Positions 18,033 to 26,808 are shown, counted from the stretch's first letter. The stretch is DNA of 51,624 nt from CAJWKT01 sp964465375 (GCA_964465375.1 CAYXIJ010000018.1:1-51624), one strand, 5' to 3'. Notes: generated by a model not told the origin, from the sequence alone. Translations and numbers: made by a program.

Positions 18033-18743
18033 TTAACGGGGCGTATCAAGCTCAATGGTAGCAGAGATTGAGACAACTACCGTTTGCAGCCCCAGCTCTA
18101 CGACAGGTGCTGCAATATTGGCTTCTATTGCCATGGCTCGGCTTTGATAGGGTAGGGGCGATGGCCGATTTGGCTGCGTATTGATATTTATAGCTACAAC
18201 CCGATAATCAGTACGGCCCATCTCGCTGGTTATTAATTCGGCCCGCTTTTGAAATTGCGCGATTGCTTCGGTTATAAGGCTTTCCTCGGCGATACTGCGC
18301 AATGTTTTGGAAGTCCCATAGGTCATCGATTCGATAGCTAGTTTTTGCTGCAAGGTACCTAGCAACCTCGTCAATGCTTCCACATCAGTACTTTGCAGGC
18401 GAATTCCCTGTCGCCCGCGCCACCCTGTAAGACGGTTATTGCGGTCGTTAACAGGATAGGTGTTGTATTGTGTTGTTTGCATTTGCACCGAACGTTCTTC
18501 GTCAGTTATATCAAGTACCCACTGCATTGTGGCATTAATACGCTCTGCTACTTGACTTTGTTGGAGTGCTTCTTCTTGTGTGTAAAGAGAGGCAATCAAC
18601 AAATCATTTTCGATCTCTCTTTGAACATTAACGCTAAGGTTAATTCGATCATAAGTTAGGCTGGAGTCTTGTGCGCCAGCTTGGAGATAAGCGAAAAAAA
18701 TTAATAATCCTGCTAACAGTTTTCTCACACTCATTCTCCTCAT
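18033..18743 (-). CDS. Secreted SIMPL-domain (DUF541) protein
   Basis: A 236-residue protein with a signal peptide (ending near LQAGAQ) and one SIMPL/DUF541 domain. Typical features are a first strand INLSVNVQREIEND, the middle segment TTQYNTYPVNDRNNRLTGWRG, the helical AIAQFQKRAELITSEMG, and the closing VVVSISATIEL. SIMPL proteins form periplasmic oligomers; their role is not settled, although some are linked to oxidative stress. It starts 11 bases after the end of the DapA-family gene on the same strand, so the two are probably cotranscribed. ATG 18734 is an alternative start, but its SD-like GGAG sits almost against it, so the first ATG is kept. Confidence 0.85.
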   Translation of the reverse strand: MRRMSVRKLLAGLLIFFAYLQAGAQDSSLTYDRINLSVNVQREIENDLLIASLYTQEEALQQSQVAERINATMQWVLDITDEERSVQMQTTQYNTYPVNDRNNRLTGWRGRQGIRLQSTDVEALTRLLGTLQQKLAIESMTYGTSKTLRSIAEESLITEAIAQFQKRAELITSEMGRTDYRVVAININTQPNRPSPLPYQSRAMAIEANIAAPVVELGLQTVVVSISATIELDTPR

Positions 18744-18753
18744 GTATTTGTAA

Positions 18754-19665
18754 TCAACGATTGATCATACTAAAGTCGAGTTTACTTAGAGCTCCCATTA
18801 AAGATTTTTCTTCCTCTGCACCGAGTGCATTTAAAGGTGGACGAGTTGTTTTCCACTCAGGTGATTCATAAAACTCAGCCACTATGGATTTCAATGCTGG
18901 AATCAGTGCATAGTCCTCAAGTATTCTCCGAATCGCAGTAATTTGTGCCTGACGCTGGTCGACATTCGGGTTTTCCCAATGCTCAAAAACAGCACAAATG
19001 TTTTTTGTGTTGACGTTAGCGGTCGCTGTGATAGACCCTGCGCCCCCATGTCGCAATGTGTCGAGAAGAAATACTTCTGAGCCGCAAAATGTCGCGAGCG
19101 TCGGATATTCTTGAAGCACCGTCTTGGTGTGATTCCAGTCCCCCGAGCTGTCCTTGAGGCCTACCACAACATCGGGGTAGTTTTTGAGTAGCCTTCCGAT
19201 CAGTGTGAGCGAGATCGGAACTTGGGCAACCGGGGGAATGTGGTAGAGATAGATTCGTAGACCTGAGTGGCCAACTCGCTGAATGACTTCCGAGTAGCTA
19301 GCAAAGAGTGCATCATCATTTACGGCCTTGTAGTAAAAAGGAGGTAACATCAGTACGCCTGCGCAACCTCTGGAGACCGCATGTTTGGTGAGCCGTACTG
19401 TTTCCGGTAGAGCGCAGGTACCGGTACCAGGCATCAGCTTAGCTGGAGAAATATCACCTGCAATCAGTTCCTCTAGCAGGCGCATGCGTTCTTCCGAGAT
19501 AAGTGAATTACCTTCGCTTGTAGTACCAAAAACTGCTAGACCGGCTGCGCCCTGCTGAAGAAGCCATTGACAGTGAGTAAGAAAGGCATTTATATCGGGC
19601 TCAAGATTTTTTTTAAATGGCGTCAAAGCTGGAACCAGAACACCGCGGAAAGTTGACTGAGCCAT
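18754..19665 (-). CDS. DapA/NanA-family aldolase-lyase
   Basis: A 303-residue class I aldolase of the dihydrodipicolinate synthase/N-acetylneuraminate lyase superfamily. The Schiff-base lysine is K171 in VVVGLKDSSGD, the catalytic tyrosine is Y141 in YLYHIPP, and the pyruvate-carboxylate loop is GTTSEGN at residues 47-53. YHIP and TTSEGN, rather than YNVP and TTGES, point to a lyase or dehydratase of a sugar acid or 2-oxo acid rather than to lysine synthesis. I place the start at 19665 because AGGAAA precedes that ATG at good spacing; an upstream in-frame start would add 13 residues that look non-conserved. The SIMPL gene follows 11 bases downstream. The substrate is unknown. Confidence 0.88.
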   Translation of the reverse strand: MAQSTFRGVLVPALTPFKKNLEPDINAFLTHCQWLLQQGAAGLAVFGTTSEGNSLISEERMRLLEELIAGDISPAKLMPGTGTCALPETVRLTKHAVSRGCAGVLMLPPFYYKAVNDDALFASYSEVIQRVGHSGLRIYLYHIPPVAQVPISLTLIGRLLKNYPDVVVGLKDSSGDWNHTKTVLQEYPTLATFCGSEVFLLDTLRHGGAGSITATANVNTKNICAVFEHWENPNVDQRQAQITAIRRILEDYALIPALKSIVAEFYESPEWKTTRPPLNALGAEEEKSLMGALSKLDFSMINR

Positions 19666-19766
19666 AATGTTTCCTATGTTTTTAGATTCCCGGAGTGAAG
19701 GCAAGTTTTAATCAGCAAGAGATTTTTGTATCGGACTCGATTCACTCATAAGTCTAGATAGTATTT

Positions 19767-20927
19767 TTATTGATGTCCCAGAAAGCTTATCATGATCTCC
19801 GCCCAGTCCTGTTCATTGCCATCATAAACGTAAGACCATCCACCTAGTTCTTTAGCATCTGGTCCAAAAAAATGTCCGCTGATCTCCCCTGTCCCATAGT
19901 TGGCAGTATCGGTATTCCAGGTTGCGGTTCCTTGAAATTCGTTGGATGAGATCGTAGCGACTAATTTAATGGTGCCCGCAGATATGCCGCTTACCTGGTT
20001 CCAGGTACTGCTCCCAGCCTTTCTGTCTGGAAACACGTAATCTATAGTGATATCACCGCTGAGGGTTCCTTGCCCAAAATTCACGGTAATTGTTGCATCG
20101 CCCTCATAAGCTGGCCAGTGTGGAATACTGGATTCTGTCTCCAGCAAATTAGGGTGCCAAAGACTGAGTGCTTTTGTCGTATAGGTTGCCGTGCCACTCG
20201 TAGGCATATCGCTCGTCTGTGTAAAATCTCCGAACGCGCCGGCCAGAACGTCCTTATCCTGAATGTTGTCAACGCAGGTACTATCAGATACATCACATAT
20301 ATCAAAACCAGAGGAAAGATCGTCACCATAATCAAGATCAGCTACAAAAATATTTACGTAATTCACGCCAAGAAAGTCTTCGCTTATATCTGAATAAAAA
20401 CTGAATAATCTATAATTCCACTCATAGCTGGATGACGTGTCATCAGGCGGAGATAGCCCCCAGTCTGACTCCCAGTACAGATATCCATCTAGGTCATTTC
20501 CGACGTCTAAATAGATTACATCAGCTAGGGAAACTTGCTCAAAACTCATACTCACATCTAGATTGGTTGATCCATTGGTTGGTGTAAAAGAGTATGTGCG
20601 ACCAAATTTTGTGGTTTTTGTTCCATCAGCACTTATTGATAACTCAGTGGTCGGATCTCCAGTCGAAACCCACATGGCACCCGTTTCCTGATAAGTCCGG
20701 TAACTCATTACGCCTGCATCCGTGTCAAAAGAGCCGCCCAGTTGTTCTACATCGAGGTTTTTATTGTATGAGATGGGAGTAGGAGTAGGAGTAGGAGTAG
20801 GAGTAGGAGTAGGAGTAGGAGTTGGTGAGGGATTACCCCCTCCACCTCCACCTCCGCAGGCAATCAGCAAAGAGCTCAGGAAGCCTGATAAAAAGATAAT
20901 GCTAACTGCGCGCATCCGATGGTCCAC
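19767..20927 (-). CDS. TbpB-like surface lipoprotein (candidate Slam/T11SS cargo)
   Basis: A lipoprotein of about 386 residues. The signal ends in a lipobox (LLIAC, lipidated C24) followed by a poly-Gly run and a Pro-Thr dipeptide linker. Its C-terminal half looks like the TbpB beta-barrel domain found in Slam-exported lipoproteins: GTATYTTKAL, then GQGTLSGDITIDY, FQGTATWN and the hallmark GHFFGPDAKELGG. In known systems such proteins bind host or environmental ligands at the cell surface. It is translationally coupled to the TPR/barrel gene before it: the TAG of that gene and the GTG start share one G (TAGTG). ATG 20915 is an alternative start. The ligand cannot be predicted, and the N-terminal lobe is not recognisable. 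Confidence 0.7.
   Translation of the reverse strand: MDHRMRAVSIIFLSGFLSSLLIACGGGGGGGNPSPTPTPTPTPTPTPTPTPISYNKNLDVEQLGGSFDTDAGVMSYRTYQETGAMWVSTGDPTTELSISADGTKTTKFGRTYSFTPTNGSTNLDVSMSFEQVSLADVIYLDVGNDLDGYLYWESDWGLSPPDDTSSSYEWNYRLFSFYSDISEDFLGVNYVNIFVADLDYGDDLSSGFDICDVSDSTCVDNIQDKDVLAGAFGDFTQTSDMPTSGTATYTTKALSLWHPNLLETESSIPHWPAYEGDATITVNFGQGTLSGDITIDYVFPDRKAGSSTWNQVSGISAGTIKLVATISSNEFQGTATWNTDTANYGTGEISGHFFGPDAKELGGWSYVYDGNEQDWAEIMISFLGHQ
20776..20820 (-). repeat. Hexanucleotide tandem repeat encoding the Pro-Thr linker
   Basis: Seven perfect copies of GGAGTA (plus strand, 20776-20817), followed by GGA, encode Thr-Pro repeats in the linker between lipobox and body of the TbpB-like lipoprotein. 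The unit is six bases, so gain or loss of copies changes linker length without shifting the frame. Confidence 0.9.
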
Positions 20928-22318
20928 TAAAAAATATAATTAAAAGACAGGGAGACGAGATTACTTCCAAAATCAAAACGGTCAATGTTTGAATCATTAT
21001 CGAGGTATTCGTAGCGGGCCCTTAGAAAAATATTGTCCGAGATTGTACGTATAAGTTCCGTTTCAAAATAAATTCGTTTGCTTTCTCTCTCTAAAGCAGT
21101 AGAAAACCGGTCGGTTGCATTAAGTAAAAATACGTCACGCCCTGTGTTATAAGATTGGCGTAAAATCAACGCATAACGAGTTGCCCACAAGTTATTGATG
21201 CTCCATTCTAGCTGGCCACCTAGCTCATGAACATCGCCTGAATAGCTAGTGTAGATATCAAAGATCGTATAAGCGGTATTAATATCAATAGATTTCCAGT
21301 CTTCTTTGTCCTCGTAAAGATAGGTGTAATCTATTTGCCAATAAGGATTACTTCCGCCTCGGATTTCGACCATGAGCTCGGAAGATTTTCCCGCATATCG
21401 ATCAAATAGTGGGTCATCACTATCAATGTCACTGTATTGCGCACTCAAGCTGACGATGTATTTTCCAGCTAGAAGTATTTCGTCCTTAAGCTGCAGATCC
21501 ACTTGACTCAGGTAATCTTTGCCAGCCAGCCAAATTTGATTTGCCGAAAGGGTTAGCCCCCACTGTTGCGCACCAAACCAGCGTTGCTGCTCTATATATA
21601 CATTTATGGCGGAGATATCGTAGTCGTTAAAATTGGAATATTTTTGTTGAAACACTGATCCACCAAAATTGGTGTCTGATATCTCCGTGCTTCTAATGTT
21701 CAGATTACCTGCAAAAATATATTCAAGAGCACTGTCATTCTCATCCAGCCCGACTAAATTGTCCGGGTCAATAATGCCGTCTTGTTGGCTTACGCCGAGT
21801 TCCAGATACCCATAGTTACTGGATGTTTCCAGAAATTCGTTGGAGGCCAGTTCCTGGTACAGCTCTTCCAGGTCGATCTGCGACAGAGCATCACTTGCAA
21901 GCTCACTGGCTTCGAGGTCAATGGTTTGGTTGGCTACTCGGTTGAGCCTATCTATTACGATATCCGTTTCACCCTGCCCGTATGCGATCATGGCAAGGTA
22001 GTAGGTAGAAATTTGTTCGTATTCAGTAACAAGAAGCATCTCGAAGTAGGGCGAAGCCTCATCATGGTTATCTAATACAAAATTGATGAGGCCCAAGGCA
22101 TAAGTGATTTCGATATCTTTGGGGTGTTCCGTGGCTAACTGTTCAAATTGTATTTTTGCATCTTCATAAGCACCCCTCTCAAAATTTTCAGAAGCCTCTT
22201 CAAAAGTTACGGCATGTACCTGCACTTGTAGCAGACAGAAAACAAAAACTAGAGCCAGTGCTCGATTCAATAGCTTCTGAGTACCCATGATGCCAGGGAG
22301 TGGCTTATCGTGTTTCAT
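20927..22318 (-). CDS. TPR plus outer-membrane beta-barrel protein (Slam-like)
   Basis: A 463-residue protein. It has a signal peptide (ending near VQVHA), about 100 residues of TPR helices (FERGAYEDAKIQFEQLA, DIEITYALGLINFVLDN, STYYLAMIAYGQGET) and then about 300 residues of alternating amphipathic strands. It ends in VSLSFNYIF, with the terminal aromatic residue usual for outer-membrane barrels. A TPR domain followed by a barrel is the architecture of Slam translocators (type XI secretion), which move TbpB-like lipoproteins to the cell surface. The coupled downstream gene encodes such a lipoprotein. Other TPR-barrel exporters are possible. ATG 22318 lies only about 10 bases after the upstream terminator; ATG 22288 is an alternative start with no better ribosome binding site. 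Confidence 0.6.
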   Translation of the reverse strand: MKHDKPLPGIMGTQKLLNRALALVFVFCLLQVQVHAVTFEEASENFERGAYEDAKIQFEQLATEHPKDIEITYALGLINFVLDNHDEASPYFEMLLVTEYEQISTYYLAMIAYGQGETDIVIDRLNRVANQTIDLEASELASDALSQIDLEELYQELASNEFLETSSNYGYLELGVSQQDGIIDPDNLVGLDENDSALEYIFAGNLNIRSTEISDTNFGGSVFQQKYSNFNDYDISAINVYIEQQRWFGAQQWGLTLSANQIWLAGKDYLSQVDLQLKDEILLAGKYIVSLSAQYSDIDSDDPLFDRYAGKSSELMVEIRGGSNPYWQIDYTYLYEDKEDWKSIDINTAYTIFDIYTSYSGDVHELGGQLEWSINNLWATRYALILRQSYNTGRDVFLLNATDRFSTALERESKRIYFETELIRTISDNIFLRARYEYLDNDSNIDRFDFGSNLVSLSFNYIF

Positions 22319-22327
22319 TCAGCGTAC

Positions 22328-22361
22328 AAAAAAAAACACGCGCGCCCAAGGAGCGCGCGTG
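22328..22361 (-). terminator. Intrinsic terminator after the helical-repeat protein
   Basis: Read on the minus strand, a perfect 9-bp G/C stem (CACGCGCGC at 22337-22345 against GCGCGCGTG at 22353-22361) with a 7-base loop is followed by nine T residues (22328-22336). It ends the transcript of the gene at 22384-23103. It stands immediately before the TPR/barrel gene on the same strand. Confidence 0.93.
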
Positions 22362-22383
22362 CATTTTGTAGGAGAGATATCTC

Positions 22384-23103
22384 CTATGACTTTTTAGCAG
22401 CGCGACGTTGCCTGACGTTGCGGCGGTTTTTTCCTTGGCCTTTCACTGATCTGCGGGCCTCAAGCGCTCTGCCTTTGGCTTCAGATTTTAATGCAGCGCT
22501 CAAAGCTTCATTAGCCTTTAAGATTTCACCCACAACTTGCTTCTGATTTTTTTGCAAGCCGGCCAGTTGTTTTCTCAAGTCCTGAGTGTCTGCCTTGCTA
22601 GCCCCACCTTCCCGGGCGGCTCTAAGATTTGTTATGACGTCCCCGATTGCCGCTTTGTTTGCTTCTAGTGACGCCTGCTGGTCAGCAGTAGCCGCGGCTG
22701 CAATCCGGCTTCCAACATCTTTTCGTACCGCAGCCCTCTTCTTGGCAGCTGCTACTCTTGCGGCTTTAACCTCAGCTTGTAAAGCGGCCTTGAGATCATC
22801 GCTGCCAGAGATCGTTTTTCTGACAAACTTGTCTCTTTCGCGTTGCTTTGAGCGGAGATCTTTTAAAGCGGCCTTAGTGGCTTCTTTATCACCCGCTTTT
22901 TTGTAGGCCCCGACCGTGTCTCTAGCTGTGTTGATTGCATCTTGCGATGCTTTTAATCGTGCTACGGTTCCTGCATCCGCATTATTTATTACTACTCGAA
23001 CCGGATTTACACCGGCTTTCGGCAGAGATAGCCGTGCCTGTGCTTCACCAGTAGCTGAAATTGCAAAAAAGGCAGCTATTAGCCCAAAAAGCGTTGATTT
23101 CAT
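22384..23103 (-). CDS. Secreted helical repeat protein, Ala/Lys-rich, unknown function
   Basis: A 239-residue protein with a signal peptide ending near EAQA. The mature part is almost entirely helical and rich in Ala, Lys, Arg and Gln, with a strongly basic C-terminal tail (KNRRNVRQRRAAKKS). It contains two similar segments of about 73 residues, at roughly 50-122 and 146-218. Both start L-x-A-x-x-x-A-I, and DDLKAALQAEVK in the first lines up with EALSAALKSEAK in the second. It therefore looks like a duplicated helical hairpin. I do not recognise a family. The ATG follows a GGGGGTA ribosome binding site, and a strong terminator follows the stop. It may be an abundant periplasmic or secreted protein, but that is a guess from these signals. 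Confidence 0.72.
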   Translation of the reverse strand: MKSTLFGLIAAFFAISATGEAQARLSLPKAGVNPVRVVINNADAGTVARLKASQDAINTARDTVGAYKKAGDKEATKAALKDLRSKQRERDKFVRKTISGSDDLKAALQAEVKAARVAAAKKRAAVRKDVGSRIAAAATADQQASLEANKAAIGDVITNLRAAREGGASKADTQDLRKQLAGLQKNQKQVVGEILKANEALSAALKSEAKGRALEARRSVKGQGKNRRNVRQRRAAKKS

Positions 23104-23763
23104 GAGATACCCCCAAATTCGTATTCGTACTTAATTCTTAAGAGACTTCAGCAACCGAAAAGGTTGCATCTATCGCCATTCTCCCTAGGGGTCACAATCT
23201 CTCCCCGCACCCCACGTAGCTAGGCCAAAAGATAACTTAAAGCTAGGAACCTTTCAATTGCCAATACTCATCATTGACCCTTTAATATGGCTGAAAACCC
23301 TTGTTTTAAAAAGAAAATTTTATCAAATGCTAGGTTTTGTGTGCTTTCTAAGGGGCTTGGATGATGGCAAAATCGCAGTGGATAGCGCCCAATTTAGGTC
23401 TTTGGTCTCCTTAATCTTATTCGTTCAACTAGGCTGATAAGGGGATCTAGCGCTGATTGGGCCCCATAATCCCATGTATATTGGGAGGTCCGGACAAAAC
23501 GCTTGGTTATATATATGCCCAAAATCAGATCTTTTAGCCTTTGTTGGTGTGACCCCAGAAGGGGCTAAATCAGGCAATTTTTCCAGGTGGCTTGGTAAGG
23601 GAAACTGGCGCTGGCACAATGATCCGCCGGATGAATTTCAAGCTGCTTACCTTTGTCTTTTGGAGATCTACAGTGAAACAAAACGCCATTAACAGTCCGT
23701 GCTTTCAAGTGTGCGTTGGGATGGACCAATTTTGTTGGGCAATTTAGCCATCGGTGTGAATCA
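23104..23763. other. 660-base region without a confident gene
   Basis: This gap lies between the divergent helical-repeat and spermidine-synthase-like genes. Near its left end is a perfect 6-bp hairpin, GCAACC-GAAAA-GGTTGC (23151-23167), in the probable leader of the minus-strand gene. An open frame at 23474-23692 (+, 72 codons) and an antisense frame at 23425-23619 (-) overlap each other. Neither has a ribosome binding site or a recognisable family. The plus-strand frame has a Trp-rich segment, FSRWLGKGNWRWHNDPP, that looks protein-like and could be a gene remnant. Promoters for the flanking genes must lie here, but none was clear enough to place. Confidence 0.35.
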
Positions 23764-26694
23764 ATGAGTTTGTTAACGCAGGCTAGCGCGAGAAGTCTAT
23801 ATACCTGGGTCCTGTATTTACTTTTTTTCCTCTCCGGGGCTACCGGGTTGATTTACGAGATCATGTGGAACCGAAAATTGACCCTGATTTTCGGTTCCAC
23901 TGTTTATTCTGTGACAACGATCCTAACGGTTTTCTTCGCCGGACTGGCTTTAGGGGCCTATCTGATCGGTCGACGGGTTGATCATGTCAGGAGCCCCTTG
24001 TACCTCTATATTGGATTGGAGTTCGCTATTGGATTGTTTGGTTTTGCGAGTCCTCTGTTATTTGACGCAATCGATTGGTCGCATAGTCTTCTGTATCCAT
24101 TCTTAGGAGACACCCCGGTTCGGTTGACCGCCCTCCGATTTGCCCTCTCATTTATCGCCTTACTGATTCCGACAACTTTGTTGGGCGCAACACTGCCGGT
24201 ACTGGTAAAGCTGGTTACCAAGAACGATGCAGGTGTAGCAGAAAGCGCCGGACGTTTATATGCGGTGAATTCTCTTGGGGCCGCTTTGGGTACGCTGCTG
24301 GCAGCGACCAGTCTTATCCCACTTCTTGGCGTCAATGGCAGTCTTTATCTGGCGGGTTTTATAAATATCGCCATCGCAGTATTTGCCTGGTTGGTGTTTA
24401 AAAAAGAAGCCCGTGAGAAAGCGGCGCAGCAACCTACGGCACGATATTTCCATAACGGTGTTCAGAAATACATTCTCACTCTGTTTGGTGTTGCAGGCTT
24501 TATATCGATGGCCTATCAAGTTGCTTGGTTTAGGTTACTTATCCAGATCACGGGTACCTCTGTTTACACATTTGGGTTGATGTTGAGTATTTTTATTGCG
24601 GGGGTAGGCCTGGGTAGTGCGGCTTTAACACGCTTGCTCCCAAAGATTCGTTCGGCGGTTGGTATGCTCGTACTGGTAGAAATCTTAGCCTCCGTTTATT
24701 CGTTATTGAGTGTTAGTTACTTTGATAGTCTTCCAGCTTTTTATGTGAGTTTGTCTCTTGGTTTAGCCGGTTTTTCTTCAGAGGTTTTTAGCCCGTTTTT
24801 TCTGGAATTAATGAGTAAAGCTTTTATCGCCACAATCGTTTTTCTCATCCCTACTTTAATGTTTGGCGCTGCATTTCCACTGGTGGCTACTGTTTTTGCT
24901 CAGCGTTCAGCAGACTCTGGTCGGGATGTGGGTATCGTCTACGCTGTGAACACTGTGGGTGGGGTGTTGGGTTCATTTCTCGGGGGGTTCTTTTTTCTAC
25001 CCATGCTGGGAACCCAAGTGACCATTGCAGTCATGGGTGTGGCCGGAGTTTTACTTGCGGTCGCGATCGCAATGCCCCTCGCGGAGAGGGGGATGCGGAT
25101 TGCAGCACCAGTTGGTGGTGTAGTTCTCGTCGTTCTATCCACGTTGATCTATTCTCCTTGGAACCCCCTGTTAATTGATGCTGGGCCTTATTGGCTGCGT
25201 TATCCAAATGCAGCATCCATGATAGAGAGTCAAATGAGTAAGCATTTGCACTATTACCGTGAGGGGGTGAACGTGAATGTTTCTGTTACAGGAAGCCCCA
25301 CAGAGCCGGACACGATCACCATCAACGGAAAGCCTATGGCCTCGACTCTGCTAACTGATGTTGCCAATCAGTATTTGCTCGGGCACCTTCCTATGTTGTT
25401 ACACCCAAATCCGCAGGACTCAATGGTAATCGGCCTTGGTGCGGGCATGACTTTCGGTGCTCTACTAAGGCACGGTGGACCCACTGATGTCATAGAGATC
25501 TCACCAGAGGTTGTTGAGGGCGCACGGCGGTTCTCGAGATATAACCGTTCAGCGCTGGATCAGCCAAATGCAAACATTATTTTTGACGATGGGCGGAATT
25601 ACTTAATCACGACCACGAAAAAATACGACGTAATCACCGAGGATCCGCTTGACCCTTTCTTCATGGGGTCGGGATATTTATATGACATTGAGCATTTTGA
25701 AAATGCTCGTCGTGCTCTGAAACCAGGCGGCATCATGTGCCAGTATCTTCCCTTGTATCAGCTTGGCCTAGAGGAATCACGCATCATTGTGAAAACATTT
25801 AACCAGGTTTTTTCGCATGTTACCGCATGGTTTGCTTTCAATGACATTTTGCTTATAGGTTCAGAAGAGCCGATTGCAGTTGATTATGAGTTGCTCAGGG
25901 AGCGTGTCCGTCGTCCGGATATTGCACGGGATTTGAGTGAGATCGGGATCGACAATGAGTTTGATTTTCTAGCCAACTATATGTTTGACGAGACGCTCAT
26001 ACCGGAAATCGGAAGTGGTTTGCCCCTCAATACTGATGATTATCCGATTATCGAGTTTCTTGCTCCGCGTTCTATTCTTCGCAATACCGAGAACGAGAAT
26101 CTAATCTATTACCTGGATCGACGTATTTTGGAGGCGCCTGACCTCATTGATACGAGCAATCTATCGATGGAAAGGGCCGCTGACATAGAAAAGCGGTTTG
26201 ATCAATACTTTGAAGCCAGGGCCCATATAATGAAAGCGCATGTGGGCACTCTTGGGGAAAATTATCCTTGGTTGGTTGAAGCAAGAGCTGCCGCACAAGT
26301 GACTGCTCCCCATCCTATAGCCAGTCATTATCTTGCTGAAATACATAGGCTGGCAGGGCGACTCGCGTTCGAACAAGAGCAATACGAGCTGGCACTCGAG
26401 GAGTACCAGCGGTCTCTTACCCTGTTGCCTGATGACCTTGAGGCATTAAATGCCGCGGGCTTTCTATTTTGGGAAGACGGGCAGAGACAGAAGGCACTCA
26501 GCTTGTTCAAGCTTTCTTTCGAAATTGACGGCGATCAAATTTATCCGCTGCCTTTTTTGGCAGAAGATTCAATTGATCGAGGGCAATTAACAGAGGCTGC
26601 AGCCTACATAGATACGTGTTTTTCTCTGGATCCAAACTATGCCCCCTGTTCCGAAATAAGAGATGTCGCGCAACAAGCCCTAGGGGCTAATTGA
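23764..26694 (+). CDS. Membrane-anchored spermidine-synthase-like protein with C-terminal TPRs
   Basis: A protein of about 976 residues with three parts. Residues 1 to about 490 are hydrophobic, with more than ten membrane segments of the type fused to spermine/spermidine synthases (SGATGLIYEIMWNR at the start, with a related SMAYQVAWFRL in the second half). A spermidine-synthase-like Rossmann domain follows, with VIGLGAGMTFGALLRHGG, DVIEISPEVVEGAR, DDGRNYL and the EDPLDPFF segment near the aminopropyltransferase active site. The last roughly 130 residues are TPR-like. The biological reaction of this membrane-fused group is not established. I chose ATG 23764 because the first membrane segment follows soon after it; TTG 23716 would add 16 hydrophilic residues. 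The gene has no clear operon partner. Confidence 0.8.
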   Translation: MSLLTQASARSLYTWVLYLLFFLSGATGLIYEIMWNRKLTLIFGSTVYSVTTILTVFFAGLALGAYLIGRRVDHVRSPLYLYIGLEFAIGLFGFASPLLFDAIDWSHSLLYPFLGDTPVRLTALRFALSFIALLIPTTLLGATLPVLVKLVTKNDAGVAESAGRLYAVNSLGAALGTLLAATSLIPLLGVNGSLYLAGFINIAIAVFAWLVFKKEAREKAAQQPTARYFHNGVQKYILTLFGVAGFISMAYQVAWFRLLIQITGTSVYTFGLMLSIFIAGVGLGSAALTRLLPKIRSAVGMLVLVEILASVYSLLSVSYFDSLPAFYVSLSLGLAGFSSEVFSPFFLELMSKAFIATIVFLIPTLMFGAAFPLVATVFAQRSADSGRDVGIVYAVNTVGGVLGSFLGGFFFLPMLGTQVTIAVMGVAGVLLAVAIAMPLAERGMRIAAPVGGVVLVVLSTLIYSPWNPLLIDAGPYWLRYPNAASMIESQMSKHLHYYREGVNVNVSVTGSPTEPDTITINGKPMASTLLTDVANQYLLGHLPMLLHPNPQDSMVIGLGAGMTFGALLRHGGPTDVIEISPEVVEGARRFSRYNRSALDQPNANIIFDDGRNYLITTTKKYDVITEDPLDPFFMGSGYLYDIEHFENARRALKPGGIMCQYLPLYQLGLEESRIIVKTFNQVFSHVTAWFAFNDILLIGSEEPIAVDYELLRERVRRPDIARDLSEIGIDNEFDFLANYMFDETLIPEIGSGLPLNTDDYPIIEFLAPRSILRNTENENLIYYLDRRILEAPDLIDTSNLSMERAADIEKRFDQYFEARAHIMKAHVGTLGENYPWLVEARAAAQVTAPHPIASHYLAEIHRLAGRLAFEQEQYELALEEYQRSLTLLPDDLEALNAAGFLFWEDGQRQKALSLFKLSFEIDGDQIYPLPFLAEDSIDRGQLTEAAAYIDTCFSLDPNYAPCSEIRDVAQQALGAN

Positions 26695-26770
26695 GCCACA
26701 CTTATTTTATTTAGTGTTTGTGCGCACTAGCTTGCTGGGCTTGTGACCCAAACTGACCATCTACTTAGTA

Positions 26771-26808
26771 AATCGAGAATTATTCTTATTTGAGATTAAT
26801 TCTCGATT
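26771..26808 (+). promoter_or_regulatory. Fur-box-like operator before feoAB
   Basis: A perfect 12-bp inverted repeat (AATCGAGAATTA at 26771-26782, TAATTCTCGATT at 26797-26808) has a 14-base spacer. Bases 26772-26790 match the classical Fur box AATGAGAATTATTCTCATT at 16 of 19 positions by my hand alignment. The reverse complement of the right half gives a second, overlapping match. The site ends next to the GGAG ribosome binding site of feoA, so iron-bound Fur would block transcription of feoAB. Known regulation of feo genes supports this. Confidence 0.75.

Noticed and set aside
24006..24519. Open frames on the minus strand inside the spermidine-synthase-like gene
   Set aside because: They are antisense to a well-supported gene, lack ribosome binding sites and have no recognisable domains.
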